From positions 2,485,001 through 2,549,000 of the forward strand of contig CP029803.1 of assembly GCA_003226295.1 (NCBI GenBank): DNA of 64,000 nucleotides. Direction: 5' to 3'. How positions within the stretch are numbered: position 1 is the first letter of the stretch; each line of letters opens with the position of its first letter. This document shows positions 27,502 to 35,917 of the stretch, one piece after another. Both the position numbers and the translations under genes were made by a program. The DNA comes from Candidatus Moanabacter tarae. Its GTDB lineage: Bacteria; Verrucomicrobiota; Verrucomicrobiia; Opitutales; UBA2987. The notes beneath the pieces are model-generated. The model was not told where the DNA came from. It saw only the letters and a list, made by a program, of their open reading frames with translations, and searched no databases.

Positions 27502-28260
27502 CTATGGTAACGGTTCAATTTCCTCAGACATATCACGCTGTATTGTCGGCCGGATGATCAATTCAGGAATGTTCGTCCTTATAGGAAGATTCGCAATATG
27601 GCAAATGGTGGCAGACGTTTCCTGAACGTCCACCATTTGCTGACGAGCTTCGGATGATGGAGGGAATGGACGTTTGTCAAGAATCGGAGTTGTGACTTCG
27701 CCGGGGATAATAACGCTGGCCCGAATTCCTGTATTTGGGAGATCGGCATTAATAAAGTTAGTAAAGTTAATAATTGCAGCCTTAGCGGCGCTATAGGCCG
27801 CGCCGCTTAATGGACCGGGCGTCAAAGCAGCGATCGAAGAAACATTGATAATTGTACCTTCTCTAGCTTCTAGCATCGCAGGTACCACAGCTTGAGTACA
27901 GAAGATCGTTCCAACTAGGTTGGAATTAATAACCCCATGTATCTCTTCCGGGGTGCTGGTCAACAACCTGCGGTGGGGGGAGCTGTGCCCAGCATTGTTC
28001 ACCAAAATATCTATTCGGCCAAATATATTGAGAGTCTCTTTGGCCATTGCATGAGTAGCAATATGATCAGCTACATCCAGAACAAATGTTTCGGCGATGC
28101 CTCCGTCAGCCTCGATTTCATCTTTGACAGCTTCGATTTTTTCAGCCGTTCGGCCAATCAATACGACCTTAGCGCCCTGTTGTGCCATTTTTTTCGCTGA
28201 TCCGCGGCCAATACCACTTCCGCTTCCAGTGATGATACAAACTTTATTTTTCAAACTCAT
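27502..28260 (-). CDS. Short-chain dehydrogenase/reductase
   Basis: A 252-residue classical SDR with TGSGSGIG (11-18), NNAG (88-91), Ser141/Ser142 and Tyr156-Ser-Ala-Ala-Lys160. GRTAEK after the second strand, with Arg37, suggests NADP. The C-terminus lacks the usual VDGG stretch and ends in a shorter tail (QRDMSEEIEPLP), so substrate binding may differ from the gene at 5202. It lies upstream of the aldo/keto reductase on the same strand. Confidence 0.9.
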   Translation of the reverse strand: MSLKNKVCIITGSGSGIGRGSAKKMAQQGAKVVLIGRTAEKIEAVKDEIEADGGIAETFVLDVADHIATHAMAKETLNIFGRIDILVNNAGHSSPHRRLLTSTPEEIHGVINSNLVGTIFCTQAVVPAMLEAREGTIINVSSIAALTPGPLSGAAYSAAKAAIINFTNFINADLPNTGIRASVIIPGEVTTPILDKRPFPPSSEARQQMVDVQETSATICHIANLPIRTNIPELIIRPTIQRDMSEEIEPLP

Positions 28261-28484
28261 TAGGTAATTATCTCTCGGGTAAAATTTATTGGGTAATCCT
28301 CGTGTTCTACTCTATTTTGGGATTCACAGCAAACTGACGCACGGTAGACTAGAACATGGTGATAGGCAATGATCAAGAAGACATTCTGCACCCGTACCGC
28401 CAAGTACAGTGTAACCTATGTCTCTTCCGTACCGTTCATGTTGAAAGATCAAATTAGAAAATATCGAAAAGCAATTCGAGTAAG

Positions 28485-28534
28485 CACATGAGCACTATAA
28501 AAAGTTGCTCACTAATAGACTGAGAACTCATGTG
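28485..28534. repeat. Nested, competing inverted repeats after the deacetylase gene
   Basis: CACATGAG (28485-28492) and CTCATGTG (28527-28534) are perfect 8-bp arms. Within them GAGCA and TGCTC form a second, overlapping stem. On the minus strand this lies 13 bp after the deacetylase stop codon. It could be a terminator without a T run, or a switchable structure ahead of the SDR gene 225 bp further on. Confidence 0.45.
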
Positions 28535-28546
28535 GATACTCTAGTT

Positions 28547-29281
28547 TCAAGTAACACCTCTCTGCCGTCGGATATGGCCGGCGACCGATGCCACGGGAGC
28601 GCACCAGAGGTCATCCCGCCGCCGAGCTATGTATTCACAGAGCAACTGGAAATCATATCTACTAGTTGTTAGACGGTCACCGTTGATGTCGTGAAAGACC
28701 AGGACGACCCACTGATTTTGTCCCACTGCTAACTCTTCGACCATTCCGATCATCTCGAATGCACTCATTCGCTCACAGGGACAACCTCCAATACAGGCGA
28801 TATCAACTTTTTCAGGAACATTGGCAAAGCCATACTCCTGAATACCTCGCCCAGCTATAAAATGTTTCTCAATGAAAGGAATATAACTCTTTCGGCCTAG
28901 ACCGAGGCCAATGTCGGTGTGATAGCAGGGATAACAGAACGTCCATTTCTCCTGGGTGGGAGCAATTTCCTTGAGACGTGATTGTGCCTTACTGATATCA
29001 CTCTCTAGGCTTTCAAGAGTCATATCGCTGTAATGGACTCCTTCTACTGAATTGTGATTTGGGGGTCTCGGATGTGAGACCGAATGATTACCGATCTCGT
29101 GGCCATGCCTAGCAACCTCCCGCCAGGGAGACAATTTCTTGCGCCAATCAGCACCATTCGGAATCAGATAGAAAGTTCCCTTTAGATCCAACCGATTCAT
29201 GATCGGGAGAGCGTGTTCGAGTTGCGTTGGTCTACCGTCATCAAAAGTAAGTGAGATTGCGCCTTGGTGAGGGGAGAACAC
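28547..29281 (-). CDS. Polysaccharide deacetylase family (CE4/NodB fold) protein
   Basis: A 244-residue NodB-fold protein. TFDDG (12-16, metal ligand Asp15 with Asp14 as base) and HEIGNHSVSH (His66 and His70) form the metal triad. The third motif, usually R-x-P-x-(G/F), reads FCYPCYH, so the helper Arg is absent. The family removes acetyl or formyl groups from N-acylated sugars or acts on cyclic amides. The start is a GTG at 29281; no ATG occurs in frame above it before a TAG. No signal peptide or membrane anchor, unlike envelope deacetylases, so a cytoplasmic catabolic role is likely. Confidence 0.82.
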   Translation of the reverse strand: MFSPHQGAISLTFDDGRPTQLEHALPIMNRLDLKGTFYLIPNGADWRKKLSPWREVARHGHEIGNHSVSHPRPPNHNSVEGVHYSDMTLESLESDISKAQSRLKEIAPTQEKWTFCYPCYHTDIGLGLGRKSYIPFIEKHFIAGRGIQEYGFANVPEKVDIACIGGCPCERMSAFEMIGMVEELAVGQNQWVVLVFHDINGDRLTTSRYDFQLLCEYIARRRDDLWCAPVASVAGHIRRQRGVT

Positions 29282-29410
29282 TGAAAGTCCTTGTTTCGAT
29301 AATTCGGGAACTATGACTGACTGTTCCTTAGTTTTCTAGGTCTCGGTTCAGAAAAATACTAAGGAGTTTTGATTCGATCGATGTCTGATTCTCAGAGATT
29401 AATTACCCAA

Positions 29411-30355
29411 TCAGATTTCCCCGCTCATTTCCTCATGCTGTCCTCGAACCATTTCGAGCTGATCCCTATCCCAGGTCTCTTTTTGTTGTAGAGCGTAGAG
29501 AGATGTATAGCCTCCTGACCAGTCGGGCGGAATTAGACAGGGGCGGGAGTCATGGTGGGCCCATTTAGCAGGAGAACCTCGGACTATTGAGCCAGCATAT
29601 TTTGAGGGTAAAGGATTGTAAGTGTAAGGAATCGCATCCGCACTGGAATAAGCATTGAGTAAAAGCGGGCGCCCTAGGTCTGAAAGATTCTGAGCCGAGC
29701 CATGGATTACTCTGCAGTTATGGATTGTAACGGATCCTGCAGGGCCAGGTAGATATGCTGCTTTCGACACATCGGCACTGGATAGGTCCTTATCGCTCAG
29801 GTGCCCAACCCATTGACCCTCGTCGTTGAACTGATCGTACAATGGCCCTTTATGTGATCCAGGTATTGCGCCTAAAGGGCCTTGATTAGGACTGCAGTCA
29901 TAGAGCAGGGTGCCCATCGTCAGCGGAGAATAATTGGTATGTGGCCAGTAACTGATATCCTGGTGCCATTTGACCTCTTCCCCACCCTTAGACCACTTAA
30001 AATTCAGCTTGGAATGATGGAACTTTACATCGGGGCCTACCAGGTCAGCTGCTATATCGGCCAGAATTGATTCTGAGGCGAATTCCCAATAGGCCGGATG
30101 ATGCTCTACTGGACTGGACAATCGACGGAGCCTTGGTTCTTCCGGAGTATGGCTCGGCTCGAGGTCAAAGATAGCATCTGACTTAGTCAAATCACGACTG
30201 CGCTCGACAATCTCATCCGTTACTTCAATTAATCGTCGAATCCAATGATCCGGGATGATGCTTTCTACTAATAGATAACCGTTCTCAAAGTAACTCTCGC
30301 GTTGTTCTTTAGAGAGCACTTTTGGCTGTTGGTGGAGAATTTTCTCAGATTCCAT
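29411..30355 (-). CDS. PhyH-family Fe(II)/2-oxoglutarate dioxygenase
   Basis: A 314-residue PhyH enzyme with a complete active site: His131-Gln-Asp133 (KWHQDISYWPH), distal His218 (RVIHGSAQN) and Arg229 (GRPLL). AIPGSHKGPL is the core motif. The W-P-H-T-N-Y segment after HxD is common in a subgroup acting on small hydrophilic or quaternary-amine substrates, but the substrate here is unknown. It lies 107 bp downstream of another PhyH gene on the same strand; the two may share a transcript. Confidence 0.9.
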   Translation of the reverse strand: MESEKILHQQPKVLSKEQRESYFENGYLLVESIIPDHWIRRLIEVTDEIVERSRDLTKSDAIFDLEPSHTPEEPRLRRLSSPVEHHPAYWEFASESILADIAADLVGPDVKFHHSKLNFKWSKGGEEVKWHQDISYWPHTNYSPLTMGTLLYDCSPNQGPLGAIPGSHKGPLYDQFNDEGQWVGHLSDKDLSSADVSKAAYLPGPAGSVTIHNCRVIHGSAQNLSDLGRPLLLNAYSSADAIPYTYNPLPSKYAGSIVRGSPAKWAHHDSRPCLIPPDWSGGYTSLYALQQKETWDRDQLEMVRGQHEEMSGEI

Positions 30356-30462
30356 AGGAGACTATCCATTTGCGAATTTTTTTCACCTTTCAACAATAAA
30401 GCTCCCTTTTAGAAAAACCTGGAACAACCTATTTGGCAAAAGAGTGTTTTGCTATGATTGGG

Positions 30463-31569
30463 TTAAAAGATGGGTACATCTCCTTGAAAAGCTTTGCGTG
30501 CTTGCGCAGAGAGTTTTCCGCTAGTTTCCATACGATTTACCCAGTGGAATGGTACGCTTTCTGCCCATTTGGCTGGAGCGGCTTGGGGATCTGGAGTTCG
30601 GAATGCCATGAGTAATCCCCAGCGGGTGGGTAATCCCGGGTTGCGGTTGCCGACGTGGTGCGGCATGTGGTGGACAAAGGAAACCATGCTTCCAGGAGGC
30701 AACGTTAAATGAGCAATTTCCAGCGGTTTACCCGTGAAAGGGTGAATCTTTCCCTTAAGCCAGCCGTTTTCCATTGCATCATCATCATCAAGACGCGAGG
30801 TGTTCCACTTGTATGGGATGCGGTAGAGATGAGCGCCAGGAATTACCGCGAGTTGCCCTCCGTCCTCGGGAGAAGCGCCTTCGGGATAGCATAATGTCCG
30901 GATGCATTGGAGCTGAAGAAATTTTCGGGTTACCGAGTTGTCTGTACCGATGGGATCCTCAACCTCATAACTCCCGTCTCGATATTGGTGTGCATGCCAG
31001 GTTCTTCCAGATCCGGACGCCCGGTTGAGTACGAAACAGTGATCTAACACGAATCGGTTGCCAAGTAGCTTGCTGAAGAGTTTGTTCATCTGAGGGTGAG
31101 CTGTGATGACTTCAAGAGTGAAGTCATCATAGCAAAAAGGAGAATATTCTGGCATAATTCCCTGTGACTCAAATCCTCGAGCGATGAGGGAAGGGCTGGG
31201 ACCGTGGAGACCGTGGTTATGCATGTAGCCACGACATTCGGCAGTCCTGAGGAACTGGGGCATCTGCTCTGATCCACCACAGCATTTGTCAAGAAACTCA
31301 GGCGTTATTTGTTCTGGCGGTGGTGGTGGCAGGCCTATGCTTGGAAAGTCGATTGAAGCCCAGTCTGTATCCACAAGGACACGGTCATTCATGCTTTGCA
31401 ATTTCTTAAGGCTCTCCGTCCACCGTTGGCGGCCGGTGCTGGTCAGTATCCCTTCCCAGATCCAGTATCCTTCTTGTTCGAAGGCAGTACGATCAAAAGC
31501 GTCAAGGACTTCGGTCCGTAGAAGATCGGTTACACTAAAGGCAGGGGAAGTCTTATCAGATGCATTCAT
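30463..31569 (-). CDS. Large divergent PhyH-like protein (His-Ala-His at the metal motif)
   Basis: A 368-residue protein with a PhyH core: AVIPGAHLYRIPY, an LTLPPGSMVSFVHHMPHH strand (distal His304 or His305) and an Arg at 317 (TRWG). The first metal motif is His192-Ala-His194 (TWHAHQYRD), so Asp is replaced by His; Asp198 lies four residues on. A polyproline run (PPPPP, about 81-85) and two Cys (96-97) mark an N-terminal domain not seen in the shorter paralogues. It could use a three-His iron site or another ligand. It is upstream of the canonical PhyH gene at 29411. Substrate and activity are unknown. Confidence 0.75.
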   Translation of the reverse strand: MNASDKTSPAFSVTDLLRTEVLDAFDRTAFEQEGYWIWEGILTSTGRQRWTESLKKLQSMNDRVLVDTDWASIDFPSIGLPPPPPEQITPEFLDKCCGGSEQMPQFLRTAECRGYMHNHGLHGPSPSLIARGFESQGIMPEYSPFCYDDFTLEVITAHPQMNKLFSKLLGNRFVLDHCFVLNRASGSGRTWHAHQYRDGSYEVEDPIGTDNSVTRKFLQLQCIRTLCYPEGASPEDGGQLAVIPGAHLYRIPYKWNTSRLDDDDAMENGWLKGKIHPFTGKPLEIAHLTLPPGSMVSFVHHMPHHVGNRNPGLPTRWGLLMAFRTPDPQAAPAKWAESVPFHWVNRMETSGKLSAQARKAFQGDVPIF

Positions 31570-31777
31570 GATATTGTTTCGATATTAGGATTGGATGTGG
31601 AGAGAATTTCCTAGTTTCCATTTCATCTTAATCTTAGCAAGTTACTTTAGCCTCGTAACGAAAGCGGGAGGAATGGGCTCCGTTTCCTCATCTTATAAAA
31701 ATCTATTGTCTAGGATTAAACGTTTTCGAGAATAGAATTATTTTTTGTGTGCGGCTTCTTTACTATAATTCTTTCGT

Positions 31778-32782
31778 TTATTTTCCGCACTCGGACAATG
31801 AGCGGCCAAAGCTCATTAGTTTCAGAAAATTATAACTTCCAGCTTCGTAAAGACAGAGGCCTGTTCCGTCCCGAAGCACTGCCAGGTCAGAATAAGCAGC
31901 AAAGTCCGGCTCAAGGACCCTGGCGGCTGACCAATTTTGGCATTCGTCGGTACTTGTCCGCAAAACAAGGGAGGCTCGGCAATCGGTTTTGGATGGATGG
32001 GCGAGCAGAACGCATGTAGGGTCCAACCTTACGATGCTTCCTTGGCACGAAGGTTCGGGAAGAAAAGGATCGTATTCAACTTTTGTCCAGGTCGATCCTC
32101 TGTCGCTGCTCCGAGCAAAGGCGCGACATTTCCGTCCCTGTCGGCTTCGCATATTCATGTAAACGGAACCATCCAACATTTCGACTACCTCGCACTCATC
32201 CGATGCGTTGGTTGTTAACTTTTCGCTCGTCTGCCAGGTTTTCCCATGATCGTCGCTGAAGAAGACTACTGATGATTGAACTTTGCCCCATTTTGCCGGA
32301 CGCCAGGTTGCTGGTCCGGGACTTTCGTCGCACCAGGAAGGGATTAATAGCCTACCGCATTTAAGCTGAATTCCGTGGCCGGGGCCCGTCCCTATGTAAG
32401 TCCACGATGGGTCTTTAACGCTATAAGTGATTTCCTGGGGCAGCAACCAGGTTTCGCCCTCGTCTTCGCTGCGAGTAATGAAAACCTGTTGATTGTCTTT
32501 ACAGAAGGTCAAGAGAATTGTCCCAGTATCTCGATCGACTACCGGGCAAGGGTTGCCACAAGACCGGGTGCCATCAGAAATTATTACCTGTTGTGGTCCC
32601 CAGGTTTTGCCATTGTTGGCACTTTTTCTCAGGACGATATCTATTTCGTCATCATCGTGGCCGTTGTGCCTACGGGCCTCGCAGAAGGCAAGCACAACAC
32701 CCTCCGTGCTTACCGTAAGGGCCGGGATGCGATAAAGGAAGTATCCGGCTTCCCCGGATGAAAATAGAACCTGTGATTCCAT
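31778..32782 (-). CDS. Exo-alpha-sialidase (GH33 pattern), apparently cytoplasmic
   Basis: This 334-residue protein has the full sialidase signature. YRIP gives Arg18 of the arginine triad; Arg212 (NMRS) and Arg269 (DCRAS) are the likely partners. Tyr297 (AAYSDLA) is the probable nucleophile, with Glu196/Glu198 (DECEVVE) and Glu313 (LYEAG) as helpers. The Asp-rich GHDDDE segment after CEARR holds the acid/base. Asp boxes are SANNGKTW (54-61), SEDEGETW (105-112), SDDHGKTW (176-183) and SSDRGSTW (225-232). The family releases terminal sialic acid from glycans. No signal peptide is seen, which is unusual for a glycan-scavenging sialidase. No nan genes (lyase, kinase, transporter) are in the window. 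It is followed by the NIPSNAP-like gene only in the sense of lying next to it, since that gene is upstream of it on the minus strand by 28 bp. Confidence 0.9.
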   Translation of the reverse strand: MESQVLFSSGEAGYFLYRIPALTVSTEGVVLAFCEARRHNGHDDDEIDIVLRKSANNGKTWGPQQVIISDGTRSCGNPCPVVDRDTGTILLTFCKDNQQVFITRSEDEGETWLLPQEITYSVKDPSWTYIGTGPGHGIQLKCGRLLIPSWCDESPGPATWRPAKWGKVQSSVVFFSDDHGKTWQTSEKLTTNASDECEVVEMLDGSVYMNMRSRQGRKCRAFARSSDRGSTWTKVEYDPFLPEPSCQGSIVRLDPTCVLLAHPSKTDCRASLVLRTSTDECQNWSAARVLEPDFAAYSDLAVLRDGTGLCLYEAGSYNFLKLMSFGRSLSECGK

Positions 32783-32810
32783 CGGTCAGGATATTCTAAA
32801 GATTCCAAGG

Positions 32811-33131
32811 CTATTGGATTACCGAGCGTCCGGTAGCAATCATACGAGTTACGACAATTTTATCGCGATGCATCAGTTCACCCACTTTCGGGCTCAGATT
32901 CTTTGTCCAGTGAGAGTCCTCATAGACGGCTTTGTAGAGCCTGTCCTTCTCTGATTCGCTTTCAAAGCGACGGATCCAAATGTAGAGATTCTTTTCTTCG
33001 TCTCCCACAAAGCTTCCCAGTATGACCATGCCCTTTGCCACCTGGTAGGGAATAATTTCCTTTTCCATAAACTTTACCCATTCTTCCATCCGGCCGTCTT
33101 TAATTCTGTATTGTCTTAGTTCAAAAAACAT
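32811..33131 (-). CDS. NIPSNAP-family small protein
   Basis: A 106-residue ferredoxin-like (dimeric alpha/beta barrel) protein. MFFELRQYRIKDG, FVGDEEKNLYIWIRRFES and a repeated strand-helix layout are typical of NIPSNAP domain proteins, whose biochemical role is poorly defined in bacteria. The ATG at 33131 follows GAAGGAAAG and is preferred to the in-frame start at 33146. The sialidase gene begins 28 bp downstream on the same strand, so the two are likely one operon. In marine bacteria such proteins often accompany sugar-degradation or PhyH genes. Confidence 0.82.
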   Translation of the reverse strand: MFFELRQYRIKDGRMEEWVKFMEKEIIPYQVAKGMVILGSFVGDEEKNLYIWIRRFESESEKDRLYKAVYEDSHWTKNLSPKVGELMHRDKIVVTRMIATGRSVIQ

Positions 33132-33250
33132 GGGTCTTTCCTTCAATTTTGGTTAATGTTGGCTTGAGCGATAGTGCTCATGCCAGGGTTAGTTTGCAAC
33201 ATTACAAAAAGGAATATTGCCTCCCTATAAAATCATCTGCTATTCCTCGG

Positions 33251-34072
33251 CTAACTAAGCGTCACGATCTCCTGCATTACAATTTCTTTGGTTCGGCTGC
33301 GGGGTACGAACTCGATCAACTCCCTGGTTTCGGGCGAAAGCCTTTCGAGGATTTCACTTGGGAAAGGAAATGGCAAATTATCGCCTATTGGACCCAAAAA
33401 TTGCGGAACATAGCGCAGCATGAGAAACCGGCGATCACGATTTCGGGGTCGCCAGGTAAGTACCCCATGGGTTAGAAGCTCAGGGATGATGACTACATCT
33501 CCGGCTTTCGGTGTCAGGTTGAGGACGGAGGGATGTGGATCGGGATCAGCGGTTTCTTTAGTGCTGACAAAGAATGAATCCGGTCGTTTGAACGCTCCTT
33601 TGTGGGAGCCAGGGATGACAACCAGACCTCCATCACCTGGGAAGACGTCCGTCAGGTAAAAAAAAACGACGAAATAATCACAGTAAATGAGGCCATTCTC
33701 AACAAAATAGCGGGGGGTTTGTGGCCCCCAATCGTCTCTGGCACAATGTAGAGAGTGAAATTTGGTATCTTCGTGTGTGTTGACTGTTAGATTTCCCTGT
33801 GCAAGTCGTGGTTTCAACCCTGTTAATTCCTTGACGATAGGCCACGTTTTGGGATGAAAAGCCAGGGCTTCCAGGGTCTTATCAAATGCGAACCCATGAC
33901 TGAAATTGCGCCCTTTTACTTCGAAACCAGAGGGAAGACTGTTGGAAGGTGTATCGATATAGCGCTGGGCTGCCTCCCTTGCAGCTGTCAGCTCCGAACC
34001 TTTTAGGGCTCCCTCAAGAAAGAGATACCCTGAGGTGTCGAAAAAGTAGCGTTGTTCAGAAGTCATCATCAC
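33251..34072 (-). CDS. PhyH-family protein with His-Cys-Ala in place of HxD
   Basis: A 273-residue PhyH-fold protein of the same subgroup as the gene at 12795 (shared pattern: NGL.....LTD...GDGGL.VIPGSHKG.F....THG.L.W). Distal His202 (LLTHG) and Arg214/Arg215 are present. At the first metal motif it has His109-Cys-Ala111, lacking Asp; Asp113 and Asp114 come shortly after, and an earlier HED (100-102) is out of register. In 2-oxoglutarate halogenases such as SyrB2 the same position is Ala or Gly and chloride binds the iron, so halogenation is a formal possibility besides loss of activity. Three Met codons begin the frame. It lies upstream of the NIPSNAP gene and is divergent from the DMFase-like gene. 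Confidence 0.82.
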   Translation of the reverse strand: MMMTSEQRYFFDTSGYLFLEGALKGSELTAAREAAQRYIDTPSNSLPSGFEVKGRNFSHGFAFDKTLEALAFHPKTWPIVKELTGLKPRLAQGNLTVNTHEDTKFHSLHCARDDWGPQTPRYFVENGLIYCDYFVVFFYLTDVFPGDGGLVVIPGSHKGAFKRPDSFFVSTKETADPDPHPSVLNLTPKAGDVVIIPELLTHGVLTWRPRNRDRRFLMLRYVPQFLGPIGDNLPFPFPSEILERLSPETRELIEFVPRSRTKEIVMQEIVTLS

Positions 34073-34301
34073 GAATGCCTAGATAGGGAGGTTGATTTGG
34101 TTCACGCACTGGGACCAATTTCTCCTCGATCACCACATTTCTGCGTTCTTGTGGCAAGAATGAATCCTACACAAATAGGGAGGAGAGGGCGGGCAGAAAT
34201 CAACAGGATGAACCATATTAATTGGGAGGCGTCTAGGATTTGCACGAGGGAAAGTCGATTAGTTTGACGTAGTGGGAAAAGGAGGAATTATATGAGACTA
34301 A

Positions 34302-35885
34302 ATGCTTGTGGGATATGTCAGTGACGAGCGCTATATTGCTCTGTCCGAAGTAGCGTTGGAGTTTTGTAACGACACCGGCGTGACGCTGGCCCGTTCCAGT
34401 GCTTCAGGAGCGGTTTATGCGGATGTTGAGCCAGGTCTCTATCGCGTTACACTGGCACGGGATGGATTTGGGGCCAAGTTCGTGGAGGTAGAAGTTTCGG
34501 AGGATAAGCCGCACCAGTTTCGTCTTTTGAGGGACTGCTTGATGGGTTATATGTGGCCAAAGTGTGTTCAATCCGGAGAGAGCTCAGAATTCCGGATACA
34601 TTCTTATGAGCAGTATAAGCTCGAGTTTTGGCGATACGGGTTGGAAAAGGAGTTGGTGCGGCCGATTGGGTGGTACGATGAGCATGGCCCAAGAGCGACA
34701 GTACAAATTACACCGGATGGAGATTATACCCAGCAAGGAGTGCAATGGAACCAGGTTGGCTACACAAGCCCACGTCATAAACAATTTCTCATCGGACCGG
34801 AGAAATCTGGCCTTTACTATCTGCATGCGAAAACGGAGAGCGGTTGTTTTTTCTCTTTCCCTTGGGTGGTAGCCCCGCGGCGCCCAAAGGCAAAAGTAGC
34901 GGTGCTAGCCTCGGATATCAATTGGAATTGCTACAACAATTTTGGTGGGCGCAGTAACTATATTCATCCCGACAAGATGCCATCGACGCCGACGATTAAC
35001 TCCCGGTTGGAGCTTAAACGCTATACGGATCCTGAGCATTTTCATTACCATTCTAAAGAATATCTCCCTCTTTCATTTGATCGTCCGGAGCCGATCAATC
35101 ACGTGCCGGAAGGAGTGACGATTATGGATCCTATCGAGGGCCGATCACCCAACCACATTGCCCCGGCTGAGTGGCGTTTACTTGGCTGGTTAGAGCGGGA
35201 AGGATTTGATTATGACGTGTGGTCGGAAACGCAATTCCACTTTGGGAAACTCGACCTCGACGATTACAAGGTCCTGGTACTTGGACCCCATCCAGAATAT
35301 TGGTCTGCGAAGATGTATTTCGAATTGAAAGACTGGGTGTTTAACCGAGGAGGGCGATTGATGTACCTCGGTGGGAACGGGTTAAATTGCGAGGTCGAAT
35401 TTCTCGATGAGTCAACCATAGTTGTGCACAATGGACACAACAGGCGACAATACGAGGAGGGTTATGAAAGTCGTTTCCATATGCGACAAGAGTCGGAAGC
35501 CAATTTACTTGGAGTTGTGTACACGCAGACAGGAATCATGACGGCAGCTCCGTATCGGGTTATGGATGGAAAACATTGGGTTTTCGAGGGGATGGGGTTC
35601 AAGAATGGGGATCTCTTCGGGGAAGAATCTCTTCATATGCGGGTTCCAGGCGGTGCATCTGGACATGAGACAGATAAGATTTCATCAAGATTTTCTCCTT
35701 CCAATGTGTGCTTGCTGGCGAAAGGAACTAATCCTGATAAAGGCGGTGCGGAGATGGTATTGCATGAAAGGGAGGGAGGCGGGTCTGTTTTTTCGACGGG
35801 CTCGATTACTTATCTGAGTTCAATCTTGGTGAGTGAGTCGATCTCGAAGATAACGGCAACCGTATTAAGTCGGTTTCTGGGCTAG
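34302..35885 (+). CDS. N,N-dimethylformamidase large-subunit-like protein
   Basis: A 527-residue protein. Residues 1-75 form a beta-sandwich-like domain (VALEFCNDTGVTLARS.., a carboxypeptidase-regulatory pattern). Residues 80-527 resemble the DmfA2 beta-subunit family with SDINWNCYNNFGGRSNY, LGPHPEYWS (Tyr333), LMYLGGNG and GHETDK (Glu456). In the characterised DMFase the mononuclear iron is held by two Tyr and one Glu; Tyr333 and Glu456 are candidates here by motif, but the second Tyr cannot be assigned with confidence. No small alpha-subunit gene lies next to it. It probably hydrolyses an amide of unknown structure in the cytoplasm. It is divergent from the PhyH gene and converges with the 529-residue propeller gene. 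Confidence 0.78.
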   Translation: MLVGYVSDERYIALSEVALEFCNDTGVTLARSSASGAVYADVEPGLYRVTLARDGFGAKFVEVEVSEDKPHQFRLLRDCLMGYMWPKCVQSGESSEFRIHSYEQYKLEFWRYGLEKELVRPIGWYDEHGPRATVQITPDGDYTQQGVQWNQVGYTSPRHKQFLIGPEKSGLYYLHAKTESGCFFSFPWVVAPRRPKAKVAVLASDINWNCYNNFGGRSNYIHPDKMPSTPTINSRLELKRYTDPEHFHYHSKEYLPLSFDRPEPINHVPEGVTIMDPIEGRSPNHIAPAEWRLLGWLEREGFDYDVWSETQFHFGKLDLDDYKVLVLGPHPEYWSAKMYFELKDWVFNRGGRLMYLGGNGLNCEVEFLDESTIVVHNGHNRRQYEEGYESRFHMRQESEANLLGVVYTQTGIMTAAPYRVMDGKHWVFEGMGFKNGDLFGEESLHMRVPGGASGHETDKISSRFSPSNVCLLAKGTNPDKGGAEMVLHEREGGGSVFSTGSITYLSSILVSESISKITATVLSRFLG

Positions 35886-35917
35886 AGCGATTTGTTTTGG
35901 TATATTCTGACGAAAAC

